Part shown: positions 1-7,681 of the stretch, one piece after another
Layout: each line of letters starts with the position of its first letter
Numbering within the stretch: the first letter of the stretch is position 1
Origin: Nocardioides astragali
Lineage (GTDB): Bacteria; Actinomycetota; Actinomycetes; Propionibacteriales; Nocardioidaceae
Direction of reading: 5' to 3'
NCBI RefSeq assembly: GCF_024436375.1
Contig: NZ_JAFMZM010000003.1
Coordinates: 635,544-699,543, forward strand
Length of the DNA: 64,000 nucleotides
Position numbers and translations under genes: made by a program
The notes under the pieces: model-generated
Told to the model about the DNA's origin: nothing
What the model saw: only the letters and a program-made list of their open reading frames with translations
Database searches by the model: none

Positions 1-111
1 TCCGCTGCGCTCCCCCGAACAACGCCGCGGGGACCCCGCATGAGCACCCCACGACGTTCTTCTCCTCCGCTGCGCTCCCCCGAACAACGCCGCGGGGACC
101 CCGCATGAGCA
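1..111 (+). repeat. Tandem 46-bp direct repeat duplicating a start-codon region
   Basis: Bases 1-46 and 66-111 are identical over 46 bp (period 65). Each copy ends in the same ATGAGCA, so the start region of the downstream carboxyltransferase gene is present twice. The first ATG (position 40) opens a 22-codon frame that stops at the TGA at 106-108, overlapping the real ATG at 105 as ATGA. The repeat may begin before the window. It could be a simple local duplication; whether the short upstream frame is translated and couples to the gene is unknown. Confidence 0.85.
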
Positions 112-1745
112 GCGCCACCGAGCGGCGGGAAGCGATGCTCGAGAAGCTCGCCGACCTCGACGCGCAGCACGCGGTCGCGGTCGCCGGCGGCGGGCAGAAG
201 TACGTCGATCGCCACCACGCGCGCGGCAAGCTGACTGCCCGCGAGCGGATCGAGCTCCTCCTCGACCCGGGGTCGGCCTTCCTCGAGCTCTCGCCGCTGG
301 CGGGCTGGGGATCGGACTTCGCGGTCGGTGCGTCCGTGGTGACCGGCATCGGTGTGGTCGAGGGCGTGGAGTGCCTCGTCACCGCCAACGACCCGACCGT
401 GAAGGGCGGCGCCTCCAACCCCTGGACGGTGAAGAAGGTCTTCCGGGCCTCGCAGATCGCGGAGGAGAACAACCTCCCGACGGTCTCGCTCGTCGAGTCC
501 GGCGGCGCTGACCTGCCGACGCAGAAGGAGATCTTCATCCCCGGCGGCAAGCTCTTCCGGGACCTGACCCGGGCGTCGGCGCGCCGGCAGCCCACGATCG
601 CGCTGGTCTTCGGCAACTCGACCGCAGGCGGGGCGTACGTCCCGGGCATGAGCGACTACACCGTCTTCGTCCGCGGCGGCGCGAAGGTCTTCCTCGGCGG
701 CCCGCCGCTGGTGAAGATGGCGACCGGCGAGGAGTCCGACGACGAGTCGCTCGGCGGGGCCGAGATGCACGCTCGCGTGTCGGGGCTCGCCGACTACCTC
801 GCCGAGGACGAGCACGACGCGATCCGGATCGGGCGGCGGATCGTGGCCCGTCTGAACCGGCGGCGACGCGGTGCTCAGGCGGACCTCCGTCCGCTCGACG
901 CGCGGCATGCCGGGGTCCCAGCGACCACGGGAGGGTCCCAGTTCGGCTTCGCCGAGCCCGACGCCGACCCCGACGGCCTCCTCGACCTCATCCCCACCGA
1001 CCTCAAGGAGCCGTTCGACCCACGGGAGGTGATCGTGCGGATCGTCGACGGCACGAGCGAGCGCAACGCGCGGCCGTTCGACGAGTTCAAGCCCCTCTAC
1101 GGCACGTCGCTCGTCACCGGCTGGGCCGAGCTGCACGGACGGCCCATCGGCATCCTCGCCAACGCGCAGGGGGTGCTGTTCTCGGAGGAGGCGCAGAAGG
1201 CCACGCAGTTCATCCAGCTCGCCAACCAGTCGCACACGCCGCTGCTCTTCCTGCACAACACCACCGGCTACATGGTCGGCAAGGAGTACGAGCAGGGCGG
1301 GATCATCAAGCACGGCGCCCAGATGATCAACGCGGTCTCCAACAGCACCGTCCCCCACCTGTCGGTGATCATGGGCGCGTCCTACGGTGCCGGCAACTAC
1401 GGCATGAACGGCCGCGCCTACGACCCCCGCTTCCTCTTCACCTGGCCCAGCGCGAAGTCGGCCGTGATGGGCCCCGCCCAGCTCGCCGGGGTGCTGTCCA
1501 TCGTCGCCCGCGCCGCCGCCGAGGCGAAGGGCCAGGCGTACGACGAGGAGGGCGACGCCGGCATGCGCGCGATGGTGGAACAGATGGTCGAGGAGCAGTC
1601 GCTGCCCTACGCGCTGTCCGGGATGCTCTACGACGACGGCGTCATCGACCCGCGCGACACCCGCACCGTGCTCGCCATCTGCCTCAGCGTCATCGAGAAC
1701 GCCCCGATCAAGGGCGCCGAGGGCTATGGGGTGTTCCGCACATGA
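105..1745 (+). CDS. Acyl-CoA carboxylase carboxyltransferase (beta) subunit, methylcrotonyl/geranyl-CoA type
   Basis: Transfers the carboxyl group from biotin to a branched acyl-CoA, as part of a cytosolic acyl-CoA carboxylase with the biotin subunit encoded next door. The 546-residue length and two crotonase-fold halves fit the family. Both oxyanion-hole regions are visible: STAGGAYVPGMSDY in the N-half and GASYGAGNYGMNGRAY in the C-half, the latter typical of methylcrotonyl-CoA and geranyl-CoA carboxylases. The biotin carboxylase/BCCP gene and an acyl-CoA dehydrogenase follow, which suggests leucine, isoprenoid or branched fatty acid breakdown. Odd: the linker between the halves (about residues 247-283) is Arg/Ala-rich and not family-like, with a near-repeated gggtcccag at 913 and 933. 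The exact substrate cannot be told from sequence alone. Confidence 0.9.
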   Translation: MSSATERREAMLEKLADLDAQHAVAVAGGGQKYVDRHHARGKLTARERIELLLDPGSAFLELSPLAGWGSDFAVGASVVTGIGVVEGVECLVTANDPTVKGGASNPWTVKKVFRASQIAEENNLPTVSLVESGGADLPTQKEIFIPGGKLFRDLTRASARRQPTIALVFGNSTAGGAYVPGMSDYTVFVRGGAKVFLGGPPLVKMATGEESDDESLGGAEMHARVSGLADYLAEDEHDAIRIGRRIVARLNRRRRGAQADLRPLDARHAGVPATTGGSQFGFAEPDADPDGLLDLIPTDLKEPFDPREVIVRIVDGTSERNARPFDEFKPLYGTSLVTGWAELHGRPIGILANAQGVLFSEEAQKATQFIQLANQSHTPLLFLHNTTGYMVGKEYEQGGIIKHGAQMINAVSNSTVPHLSVIMGASYGAGNYGMNGRAYDPRFLFTWPSAKSAVMGPAQLAGVLSIVARAAAEAKGQAYDEEGDAGMRAMVEQMVEEQSLPYALSGMLYDDGVIDPRDTRTVLAICLSVIENAPIKGAEGYGVFRT

Positions 1746-1775
1746 TCAAACGAGCGCGTCGCGTCTGCGAGACGA

Positions 1776-1829
1776 GGTTGAGCAAGCCCCGCGACCGAGG
1801 AACGAGAGCGCGACGGGTGCGTCGAAACC
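1776..1829. repeat. Repeat-like element with ggtt/aacc ends between carboxylase genes
   Basis: The 97-bp gap between the two carboxylase subunits carries a 54-bp segment that begins ggttgagc and ends tcgaaacc. Read on the other strand it has the same ggtttcga...caacc termini as the shorter element at 3811-3846. It resembles short palindromic repeats that I recall in Nocardioides-like genomes. It could be a mobile-type repeat or a transcript-processing or attenuation site. Copy number cannot be checked here. Confidence 0.45.
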
Positions 1830-1842
1830 CAGGAGATGGCGC

Positions 1843-3870
1843 ATGATCCGCAGATTGTTGGTGGCCAACCGCGGCGAGATCGCACGCCGCGTCTTCGCCA
1901 CCTGCCGGCGGCTCGGCATCGAGACCGTCGCCGTCCACTCCGATGCCGACGCCGGGCTGCCGTTCGTGGCCGAGGCGGACTACGCCGTACGCCTGCCCGG
2001 CAACGCTCCTACGGACACCTACCTCCGCATCGACCTGGTCGTCGAGGCCGCGCTCAAGGCCGGAGCCGATGCGATCCACCCCGGCTACGGCTTCCTCTCC
2101 GAGAATGCCGACTTCGCCCGGGCCGTCGAGGCGGCCGGTCTCACCTGGATCGGACCGCCCCCGTACGCGATCGAGGCGATGGGCGACAAGGAGCGCGCCA
2201 AGGAGATCGCCGAGAAGGCCGGCGTCCCGGTGCTCTTCGCTCCGACCGAGCCGACCGCGGCCGACCTGCCCCTGCTGGTGAAGGCATCGGCCGGTGGCGG
2301 TGGGCGCGGCATGCGCGTCGTACGCACCCTCGACCAGCTAAACGCCGAGATCGCGGCGGCGAGCGCCGAGGCGGAGTCCGCCTTCGGTGATGGGACCGTC
2401 TTCGTGGAGCCCTACGTCGAGCACGGCCGCCACGTCGAGGTGCAGGTCGTCTGCGACGTCCACGAGACGGGCCTGACCCTGGGCACGCGCGACTGCTCGG
2501 TCCAGCGCCGGCACCAGAAGGTCGTCGAGGAGGCGCCGGCACCCTGGCTGCCGTCGCACGTCGCCGAGGAGATGGAGGATGCCGCCGGCCGCCTGGCTCA
2601 CGCCGTCGGCTACGTCGGGGCCGGCACGGTCGAGTTCCTCTACGACCCCACGAGCGAGCGATTCTTCTTCCTCGAGATGAACACCCGTCTCCAGGTCGAG
2701 CACCCGGTGACCGAGCTCGTCACCGGCATCGACCTGGTCGGGCTCCAGATCGCGGTGGCCGAGGGTCGTGACCTCCCGGGATGTCATACGGACGGGGTCA
2801 CCCCTGCCCCCGACCGCATGACGTCCGGCAGCGGCCACGCGGTCGAGGTGCGCCTCTACGCCGAGGACGCGGCGTACGTCCCGCAGAGCGGGCGGCTCGT
2901 CACCTTCGAGCTGCCTGCCTACGTCCAGCTCGGTCCGCTCGCCGGCGCGGGGGTGCGGGTCGACAGCGGCTTCGCCTCGGGCGACGACGTCTCCACTTTC
3001 TACGACGCGATGCTGGCGAAGGTGATGGCCTGGGCACCCACCCGGGAGCAGGCGATCCGCATGCTCGTCGCCGCGCTGCGCCGCGCTCGCATCCACGGCG
3101 TCGTCACCAACCGCGACCAGCTTGTCGAGATTCTCACCGACCCGGTCTTCGTCGCGGGCGACATGACGACGACCTGGCTGGAGTCACGTCCGACTCCCGC
3201 TGAGTCTCCTGCAGACTCAAGCGCGAGTGCACGCATCGCGGTGATCGCCGGCGCCCTGATGCTCGCCGCCGGCGACGCGGCACGGCGTACGGTCCAGCAG
3301 GGCGTCCCGGTCGGATGGCGAAACGTCCCCTCCCAGCCCCAGCGGACCACCTTCGAAGGCTGTGCCCCGGTCGAGTGGTGGGGCACCCGGGACGGCCTCG
3401 TGGTCGACGGCGTCACCGTGCTCGAGGTCTCCCCGACGCACGCACGGCTCGAGGTCGACGGCGTCGCCACGGAGACGCGCGGACATTGGTCAGTCGACAG
3501 GCCTGGTGCCCCGCGTGAGCTGTGGGTCGACGGACCGGCAATGTCCGCGCGTCTCCGCGAGGTCCCGCGCTTCACCGACCCCGCCGACGCGGTGGCGAGC
3601 GGTTCGCTCCTCGCGCCGATGCCCGGCACCGTCGTCGACGTCATCACCGAGGCCGGCGCCGAGGTGGGGGCGGGGGACGTCGTGCTCGTCCTCGAGGCGA
3701 TGAAGATGCAGCACACCGTGACCGCGCCGCACGCCGGCACGGTCACCGACATCCACGTCGAGCCCGGGACGCAGGTCGCCGCCGGGGAGGTACTGGCCGT
3801 CGTCGAAGGGGGTTTCGAGGCTCGCTCCGCTCGCACCTCAACCACCGAATCCGAAAGGACCGTCCCATGA
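1843..3870 (+). CDS. Acyl-CoA carboxylase biotin carboxylase/biotin carrier (alpha) subunit
   Basis: ATP-dependent carboxylation of biotin, carried on the protein's own C-terminal lipoyl-like domain; partner of the preceding carboxyltransferase. About 675 residues. The N-terminal biotin-carboxylase domain starts LLVANRGEIARRVF; the ATP-grasp Gly-rich loop is KASAGGGGRGMRVV; the biotin acceptor is K621 in EAMKM. The start chosen is ATG 1843 because AGGAG lies 7 nt upstream and LLVANRGEIA is the family N-terminus; the frame is open further upstream but unlike the family. Two oddities. A 19-bp-armed imperfect palindrome (2779-2826) encodes about 16 non-family residues near residues 313-328. The last ~20 codons run through a repeat (3811-3846), giving an added Ser/Thr-rich tail after the biotinyl domain. 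The stop overlaps the next ATG. Confidence 0.92.
   Translation: MIRRLLVANRGEIARRVFATCRRLGIETVAVHSDADAGLPFVAEADYAVRLPGNAPTDTYLRIDLVVEAALKAGADAIHPGYGFLSENADFARAVEAAGLTWIGPPPYAIEAMGDKERAKEIAEKAGVPVLFAPTEPTAADLPLLVKASAGGGGRGMRVVRTLDQLNAEIAAASAEAESAFGDGTVFVEPYVEHGRHVEVQVVCDVHETGLTLGTRDCSVQRRHQKVVEEAPAPWLPSHVAEEMEDAAGRLAHAVGYVGAGTVEFLYDPTSERFFFLEMNTRLQVEHPVTELVTGIDLVGLQIAVAEGRDLPGCHTDGVTPAPDRMTSGSGHAVEVRLYAEDAAYVPQSGRLVTFELPAYVQLGPLAGAGVRVDSGFASGDDVSTFYDAMLAKVMAWAPTREQAIRMLVAALRRARIHGVVTNRDQLVEILTDPVFVAGDMTTTWLESRPTPAESPADSSASARIAVIAGALMLAAGDAARRTVQQGVPVGWRNVPSQPQRTTFEGCAPVEWWGTRDGLVVDGVTVLEVSPTHARLEVDGVATETRGHWSVDRPGAPRELWVDGPAMSARLREVPRFTDPADAVASGSLLAPMPGTVVDVITEAGAEVGAGDVVLVLEAMKMQHTVTAPHAGTVTDIHVEPGTQVAAGEVLAVVEGGFEARSARTSTTESERTVP
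2779..2826. repeat. In-frame palindromic element inside the biotin carboxylase gene
   Basis: Left arm 2779-2797 and right arm 2808-2826 are inverted repeats matching at 16 of 19 positions around a 10-nt loop. They fall where relatives go straight from a short acidic loop into the conserved GHA[IV]E[VA]R[LV]YAED motif. The element keeps the frame and adds residues such as CHTDGVTPAPDRM. This looks like a small palindromic element accepted in a surface loop of the protein. Confidence 0.65.
3811..3846. repeat. REP-like palindrome forming the 3' end of the biotin carboxylase gene
   Basis: A 36-bp segment beginning ggtttcgagg and ending cacctcaaccacc, with ggtt/aacc and gagg/cctc arms able to pair. 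It lies entirely inside the reading frame and encodes the Gly-Phe-Glu-Ala-Arg-Ser-Ala-Arg tail after the biotinyl domain. The same termini appear in the element at 1776-1829. I recall very similar elements in Nocardioides-type genomes; this needs a copy-number search. Confidence 0.6.
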
Positions 3871-5027
3871 CCAGCTTCACCGAGTCCGACGAACGCATCG
3901 AGCTGCGGCGCCAGGTGGCCAGGCTGGCGAAGGGATACGGCCGCCAGTGGTTCGTCGAGCGCGCCCGCTCGGGCGAGAAGACCACCGAGCTGTGGCTGGA
4001 GATCGCGAAGGCGGGCTACCTCGGCATCAACATCCCGGAGGAGTACGGCGGCGGGGGCGGCGGCATCGGCGACGTGGCCGCGGTCTGCGAGGAGCTGGCG
4101 GCGCAGGGTTGTCCGCTGCTGATGATGGTCGTCAGCCCGGCGATCTGCGGCACCGTCATCGCCCGCTACGGCACGGACGAGCAGAAGCAGAAGTGGCTGC
4201 CGGGCATCTGCGACGGGACGGCCACCATGGCGTTCGCGATCACCGAGCCCGACGCCGGCACCAACTCCCACAACATCACCACCACCGCGCGCCGTGACGG
4301 CGACGAGTGGGTGCTGAAGGGCCAGAAGATCTACATCTCAGGCGTCGACGAGGCCGAGAACGTGCTCGTGGTCGCACGTGCAGAGGACGCGAAGACCGGC
4401 AAGCTCAAGCCTTGCCTGTTCGTGGTGCCGAGCGACTCCACCGGCTTCGACTACACCGTCATCCCGATGGAGATCGTCAGCCCGGAGAAGCAGTTCCAGG
4501 TCTTCATCGACGACGTCCGTCTCCCCGCCGAGGCGCTGGTCGGAGACGAGGACGGCGGACTGGTGCAGCTGTTCGCCGGGCTCAACCCCGAGCGGATCAT
4601 GGCGGCCTCCTTCTCGACCGGCCTGGCGCGGCACGCCCTCGAGAAGACGGCGACGTACGCCAAGGAGCGCACGGTCTTCCAGGCCCCGATCGGGTCCCAC
4701 CAGGCGATCGCCCACCCCTTGGCGATGGCCCACATCGAGACCGAGCTCGCCCGCCTGATGACCCAGAAGGCTGCTGCGCTCGTCGACGCCGGCGACGACC
4801 TGGCCGCGGGTGAGGCGGCCAACATGGCCAAGTACGCCGCTGCCGAGGCCGCCGTCCACGCCGTCGACGCCGCGGTGCAGACCCACGGCGGCAACGGCAT
4901 CACGCAGGAGTACGGCATCGCCGGGATGCTGGTCGCCGCCCGCGCGGGCCGGATCGCCCCGGTGAGCCGGGAGATGATCCTCAACTTCGTCGCGATGCAC
5001 AGCCTCGGGCTGCCCAAGTCCTACTGA
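3867..5027 (+). CDS. Acyl-CoA dehydrogenase
   Basis: FAD-dependent alpha,beta-dehydrogenation of an acyl-CoA in the cytosol, passing electrons to ETF. The 386-residue protein has the family order: N-terminal helical domain, middle beta domain with AFAITEPDAGTNSHN (flavin/substrate loop), and C-terminal helical domain with QTHGGNGITQEYG. ATG 3867 overlaps the carboxylase stop (ATGA), so translation is probably coupled and the three genes act as one catabolic operon, the dehydrogenase supplying the enoyl-CoA that the carboxylase uses. Odd: the C-terminal YEGT-type catalytic-base motif is replaced by APVSRE, so the catalytic Glu probably sits elsewhere, as in isovaleryl-CoA dehydrogenase-like enzymes. 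Chain-length preference is unknown. Confidence 0.9.
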   Translation: MTSFTESDERIELRRQVARLAKGYGRQWFVERARSGEKTTELWLEIAKAGYLGINIPEEYGGGGGGIGDVAAVCEELAAQGCPLLMMVVSPAICGTVIARYGTDEQKQKWLPGICDGTATMAFAITEPDAGTNSHNITTTARRDGDEWVLKGQKIYISGVDEAENVLVVARAEDAKTGKLKPCLFVVPSDSTGFDYTVIPMEIVSPEKQFQVFIDDVRLPAEALVGDEDGGLVQLFAGLNPERIMAASFSTGLARHALEKTATYAKERTVFQAPIGSHQAIAHPLAMAHIETELARLMTQKAAALVDAGDDLAAGEAANMAKYAAAEAAVHAVDAAVQTHGGNGITQEYGIAGMLVAARAGRIAPVSREMILNFVAMHSLGLPKSY

Positions 5028-5047
5028 CCAACGCCCGCGACCGCGCG

Positions 5048-6442
5048 TCAGCCCAGCGGCGGGATGTTGGCGTTGCCGCGGAACACGTTGGCGGGGTCCC
5101 ACGCCGTCTTGAGGGTCCGCAGCCGCTCCCACTGCCGCGGGGTGTAGGCCTCCTGCACCCGGGTCTGCGCGTCGTCGCTGGTGAAGTTCACGTAGACGCC
5201 GCGGCTGTGCGGGGCGAGGGCGTCGAAGAACCCGCGCACCCAGGCCCGGTGCCGGTCCGCGTCGCCGGCGTTCTCCGGGAGCCACTGCGCGACGATGTTG
5301 ATGTCGTGGCTCGCCGTGCGGTGCGGGAACGCGGTGGCGTCCTCGGGCACCCGGCTCATCGCGCCGCCGAAGCTGAAGATCGGCACCGTCGACAGCGGGC
5401 TGCTGATCGTCGCCAGGTGCTCGCAGATGATGGCGATGACGTCGTCGGTGAGCGGGCCGAGCCGGTGCGACTTCCAGTAGTAGTGCCGCCCGTGGGGCAC
5501 CGCGGGGTCGAGGAACTTCTGGTGGGTGGTGTACGGCTTGGGTGCGATCGTGTCGAGCACCGGGCTGCCGAGCGCGCGGACCGGTGCGAGCACCCGCTCG
5601 CCCTCCTCGACCGAGCCGGCGTACGTCGCGACCAGGCCGATGATCGGCTTGCCGTGCAGGTGGTCGGGGAAGAGCGGCAGCGCCGGCGCCAGCCGCAGGT
5701 TGGCCATCAGCCCCACCTCGTCGGGAGCGTCGGCGATGAAGTCGCGGAGGAAGGCGAGCACGGTCGGCGCCTCTTCCGCCGACCACGCCACCAGCCCGGC
5801 GAGGATCGTCGGCCCGACGGGCTGGAGGTCGAAGGTGAAGTCGGTGACCACGCCGAAGTTGCCGCCGCCACCGCGTAGGCCCCAGAAGAGGTCGGGGTTC
5901 TGCTCCGCGGAGGCGCGCACGATCGAGCCGTCAGCCGTGACGACCTGGCAGGACCGGAGTGCGTCGATGGCCAGGCCTGTCTTGCGCATCAGGTGGCCGA
6001 TCCCGCCGCCGAGCGTGAGCCCCGCGATCCCGGTGTGGCTGATGTAGCCACTGGTCATGGCCAGCCCGAAGGCCTGGCTCTCCCGGTCCACGTGGGCGTT
6101 GTGGGCGCCGCCCTGCGTCGACACGGTGCGGGCCTCCGGATCCACGACGGTCCCGCGCATGCCGGAGAGGTCGAGGACGAGACCGTCATCGACCAGGGAG
6201 TGGCCCGCGATCCCGTGGCCGCCGCCGCGCACCGCGACGGGCAGCCCGTTGTCGCGGGCCCAGCGCAGCGCGGAGGCCACGTCGCTCGCACCCTGGCAGC
6301 GAGCGAGGACGGCCGGTCGGCGGTCGATCTCGCCGTTCCAGATGCGCCGCTGGTCGTCGTACGCCGGGTGGTCGGGCGTGATCAGGTCACCGAGGAAGTC
6401 GCCTGCCAGCGCCTCGGTGGTGGGGATGTCGAGCACGGTCAT
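5048..6442 (-). CDS. FAD-binding oxidoreductase, berberine-bridge/6-hydroxynicotine oxidase family
   Basis: A flavin-dependent oxidase of the PCMH-fold BBE family, cytosolic by sequence (no signal peptide), substrate unknown. 464 residues. The FAD-linking motif RGGGHGIAGHS supplies the histidine for a covalent flavin link. The Cys found in bicovalent members is absent (TSGYISHTGIAGLTLGGG instead), so a single link is expected. The C-terminal BBE motif VYVNFTSDD and the closing NVFRGNANIPP are present. Start ATG 6442 is preferred because GGGAGG lies 4-5 nt upstream and the protein then begins like its family; a longer open frame reaching 6589 would overlap the divergent regulator. It is divergent from the HxlR gene, which probably controls it. 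Confidence 0.88.
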   Translation of the reverse strand: MTVLDIPTTEALAGDFLGDLITPDHPAYDDQRRIWNGEIDRRPAVLARCQGASDVASALRWARDNGLPVAVRGGGHGIAGHSLVDDGLVLDLSGMRGTVVDPEARTVSTQGGAHNAHVDRESQAFGLAMTSGYISHTGIAGLTLGGGIGHLMRKTGLAIDALRSCQVVTADGSIVRASAEQNPDLFWGLRGGGGNFGVVTDFTFDLQPVGPTILAGLVAWSAEEAPTVLAFLRDFIADAPDEVGLMANLRLAPALPLFPDHLHGKPIIGLVATYAGSVEEGERVLAPVRALGSPVLDTIAPKPYTTHQKFLDPAVPHGRHYYWKSHRLGPLTDDVIAIICEHLATISSPLSTVPIFSFGGAMSRVPEDATAFPHRTASHDINIVAQWLPENAGDADRHRAWVRGFFDALAPHSRGVYVNFTSDDAQTRVQEAYTPRQWERLRTLKTAWDPANVFRGNANIPPLG

Positions 6443-6536
6443 GGCGTCCTCCCGGACATCGGAGTGGTGGCGGAGTGGTCGGTGGTGGTGCTCGACCACA
6501 GTGCGCCGCCCGACGCGTGTCCCGCGAGTATCGATC

Positions 6537-6550
6537 CTGTACTGGTACAG
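6537..6550. promoter_or_regulatory. Inverted repeat, candidate HxlR operator
   Basis: CTGTAC-TG-GTACAG is a perfect 6-bp inverted repeat with a 2-nt spacer in the 136-bp gap between the divergent flavoenzyme and HxlR genes. It lies about 15 nt upstream of the regulator's candidate -10 element. A dimeric winged-helix regulator binding here could repress its own gene and the oxidase. This is inference from position and symmetry only. Confidence 0.45.
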
Positions 6551-6565
6551 ACCGCATACCGGTCC

Positions 6566-6571
6566 TACCGT
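6566..6571 (+). promoter_or_regulatory. Candidate -10 element (TACCGT) for the HxlR gene
   Basis: A TANNNT hexamer ends 7 nt before ATG 6579, the spacing expected for a leaderless actinobacterial transcript. No ribosome-binding site is seen, consistent with this. Confidence 0.4.
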
Positions 6572-6578
6572 CAGAGTC

Positions 6579-7253
6579 ATGCCAACCACCTACGGTCAGT
6601 TCTGCCCCGTCGCGATGGCCTCGGAGGTGCTCACCGAGAGGTGGACACCGCTGGTGGTCCGCGAGCTCCTGTGCGGCAGCACGCGCTTCAACGACCTCCG
6701 CCGCGGGGTCCCCCTCATGTCACCCGCCCTGCTGTCCAAGCGCCTCAAGACCTTGGAGCGCGTCGGCGTCGTCGACCATATCGACGGCGAGTACCACCTC
6801 ACCGCCGCGGGCAAGGAGCTGTGGCCGGTGATCGAGTCGATGGGCATCTGGGGCCAGCGCTGGGCGCGGGGCGACGTGATCGCCAAGCGGTACGACGCCT
6901 CGCTCCTGATGTGGGACATCCACCGCAACGTCGACACGACCGCCCTGCCCGACCGTCGCGTCGTCGTTCACTTCCACCTGCAGGGATCGAGCGACAAGAA
7001 GAGCCACTTCTGGCTCGTGCTGGAATCGCCCACGGTCGACCTGTGCCTCACCGACCCCGGCCACGACGTCGACGTGGAGGTGGCCGGGCACGTGTCGACG
7101 ATGATCGACTACTGGATGGGACGGCGTGACCTGCTGGGCGCGGTCAAGGCCGGCGACCTGTCCATCGCCGGCCCGCGCCCGCTCGTCCGCGCGCTGCCGA
7201 CGTGGTTCACCCGCAGCGTCTTCGCGCCGGTGCCGCTGCCCGAGGGAGCCTGA
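6579..7253 (+). CDS. HxlR-family transcriptional regulator with C-terminal extension
   Basis: A DNA-binding winged-helix repressor or activator. The first ~100 residues are a clear HxlR domain: FCPVAMASEVLTERWTPLVV, then LMSPALLSKRLKTLE and the wing DHIDGEYHLTAAGKEL. A Cys at residue 9 occupies the position used for redox or quinone sensing in several HxlR proteins. The C-terminal ~110 residues (HFHLQGSSDKKSHFWLVL onward) resemble an SCP2/sterol-carrier-like ligand domain, so it may sense a hydrophobic ligand. The total of 224 residues is about twice a minimal HxlR protein. Divergent from the BBE-type oxidase, which is the likely target. Confidence 0.85.
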   Translation: MPTTYGQFCPVAMASEVLTERWTPLVVRELLCGSTRFNDLRRGVPLMSPALLSKRLKTLERVGVVDHIDGEYHLTAAGKELWPVIESMGIWGQRWARGDVIAKRYDASLLMWDIHRNVDTTALPDRRVVVHFHLQGSSDKKSHFWLVLESPTVDLCLTDPGHDVDVEVAGHVSTMIDYWMGRRDLLGAVKAGDLSIAGPRPLVRALPTWFTRSVFAPVPLPEGA

Positions 7254-7290
7254 GCGACCGCTGTCGGTGACGAGTGGCAGGCTGTACGCC

Positions 7291-7671
7291 GTGGCTCTCG
7301 CTGACCGACCGCTGGTGCCGGAGGAGTGGGTGCTGCGTGTCGACGCAGTGCTCGGCGCCCTGCCCCGCTGCCGCCAGGAGCCGGCGTGGACCGGCACCCG
7401 CTGGCGGGTCGGTGGCGCGACGGTCGCCCACATCTTCGGCGGCGAGGACCAGGTCTTCCGCATCACCTTCCGCGGCGAGCCCGACGAGGTCGCCGCCTTC
7501 GAGCACATGGGACCCCCCTACTTCAGGTCCGGCTGGGGCGGCAACTCGATCGGGATGGTGCTCGACGACGACACCGACTGGGACGAGCTCGCGGAGCTGC
7601 TGACCGACTCCTACTGCGTCCAGGCGCCCGCCACGCTGGCCGAGCAGGTCGCCCGCCCGGGCTCGGGGTGA
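7291..7671 (+). CDS. MmcQ/YjbR-like small protein
   Basis: About 126 residues with the compact MmcQ/YjbR (CyaY-like) pattern: a short helix (EEWVLRVDAVLGALP), a strand pair ending GGATVAHIFGGEDQVFRITFR, then WGGNSIGMVLDDDTDWDELAELL. Members are often annotated as DNA-binding, but the role is unproven and no enzyme motif is visible. Start is uncertain: GTG 7291 gives the family-like N-terminus, while GTG 7267 in the same frame would add eight residues. It is convergent with the methyltransferase gene on the other strand, 10 nt away. Confidence 0.7.
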   Translation: MALADRPLVPEEWVLRVDAVLGALPRCRQEPAWTGTRWRVGGATVAHIFGGEDQVFRITFRGEPDEVAAFEHMGPPYFRSGWGGNSIGMVLDDDTDWDELAELLTDSYCVQAPATLAEQVARPGSG

Positions 7672-7681
7672 GCCCACGCGC

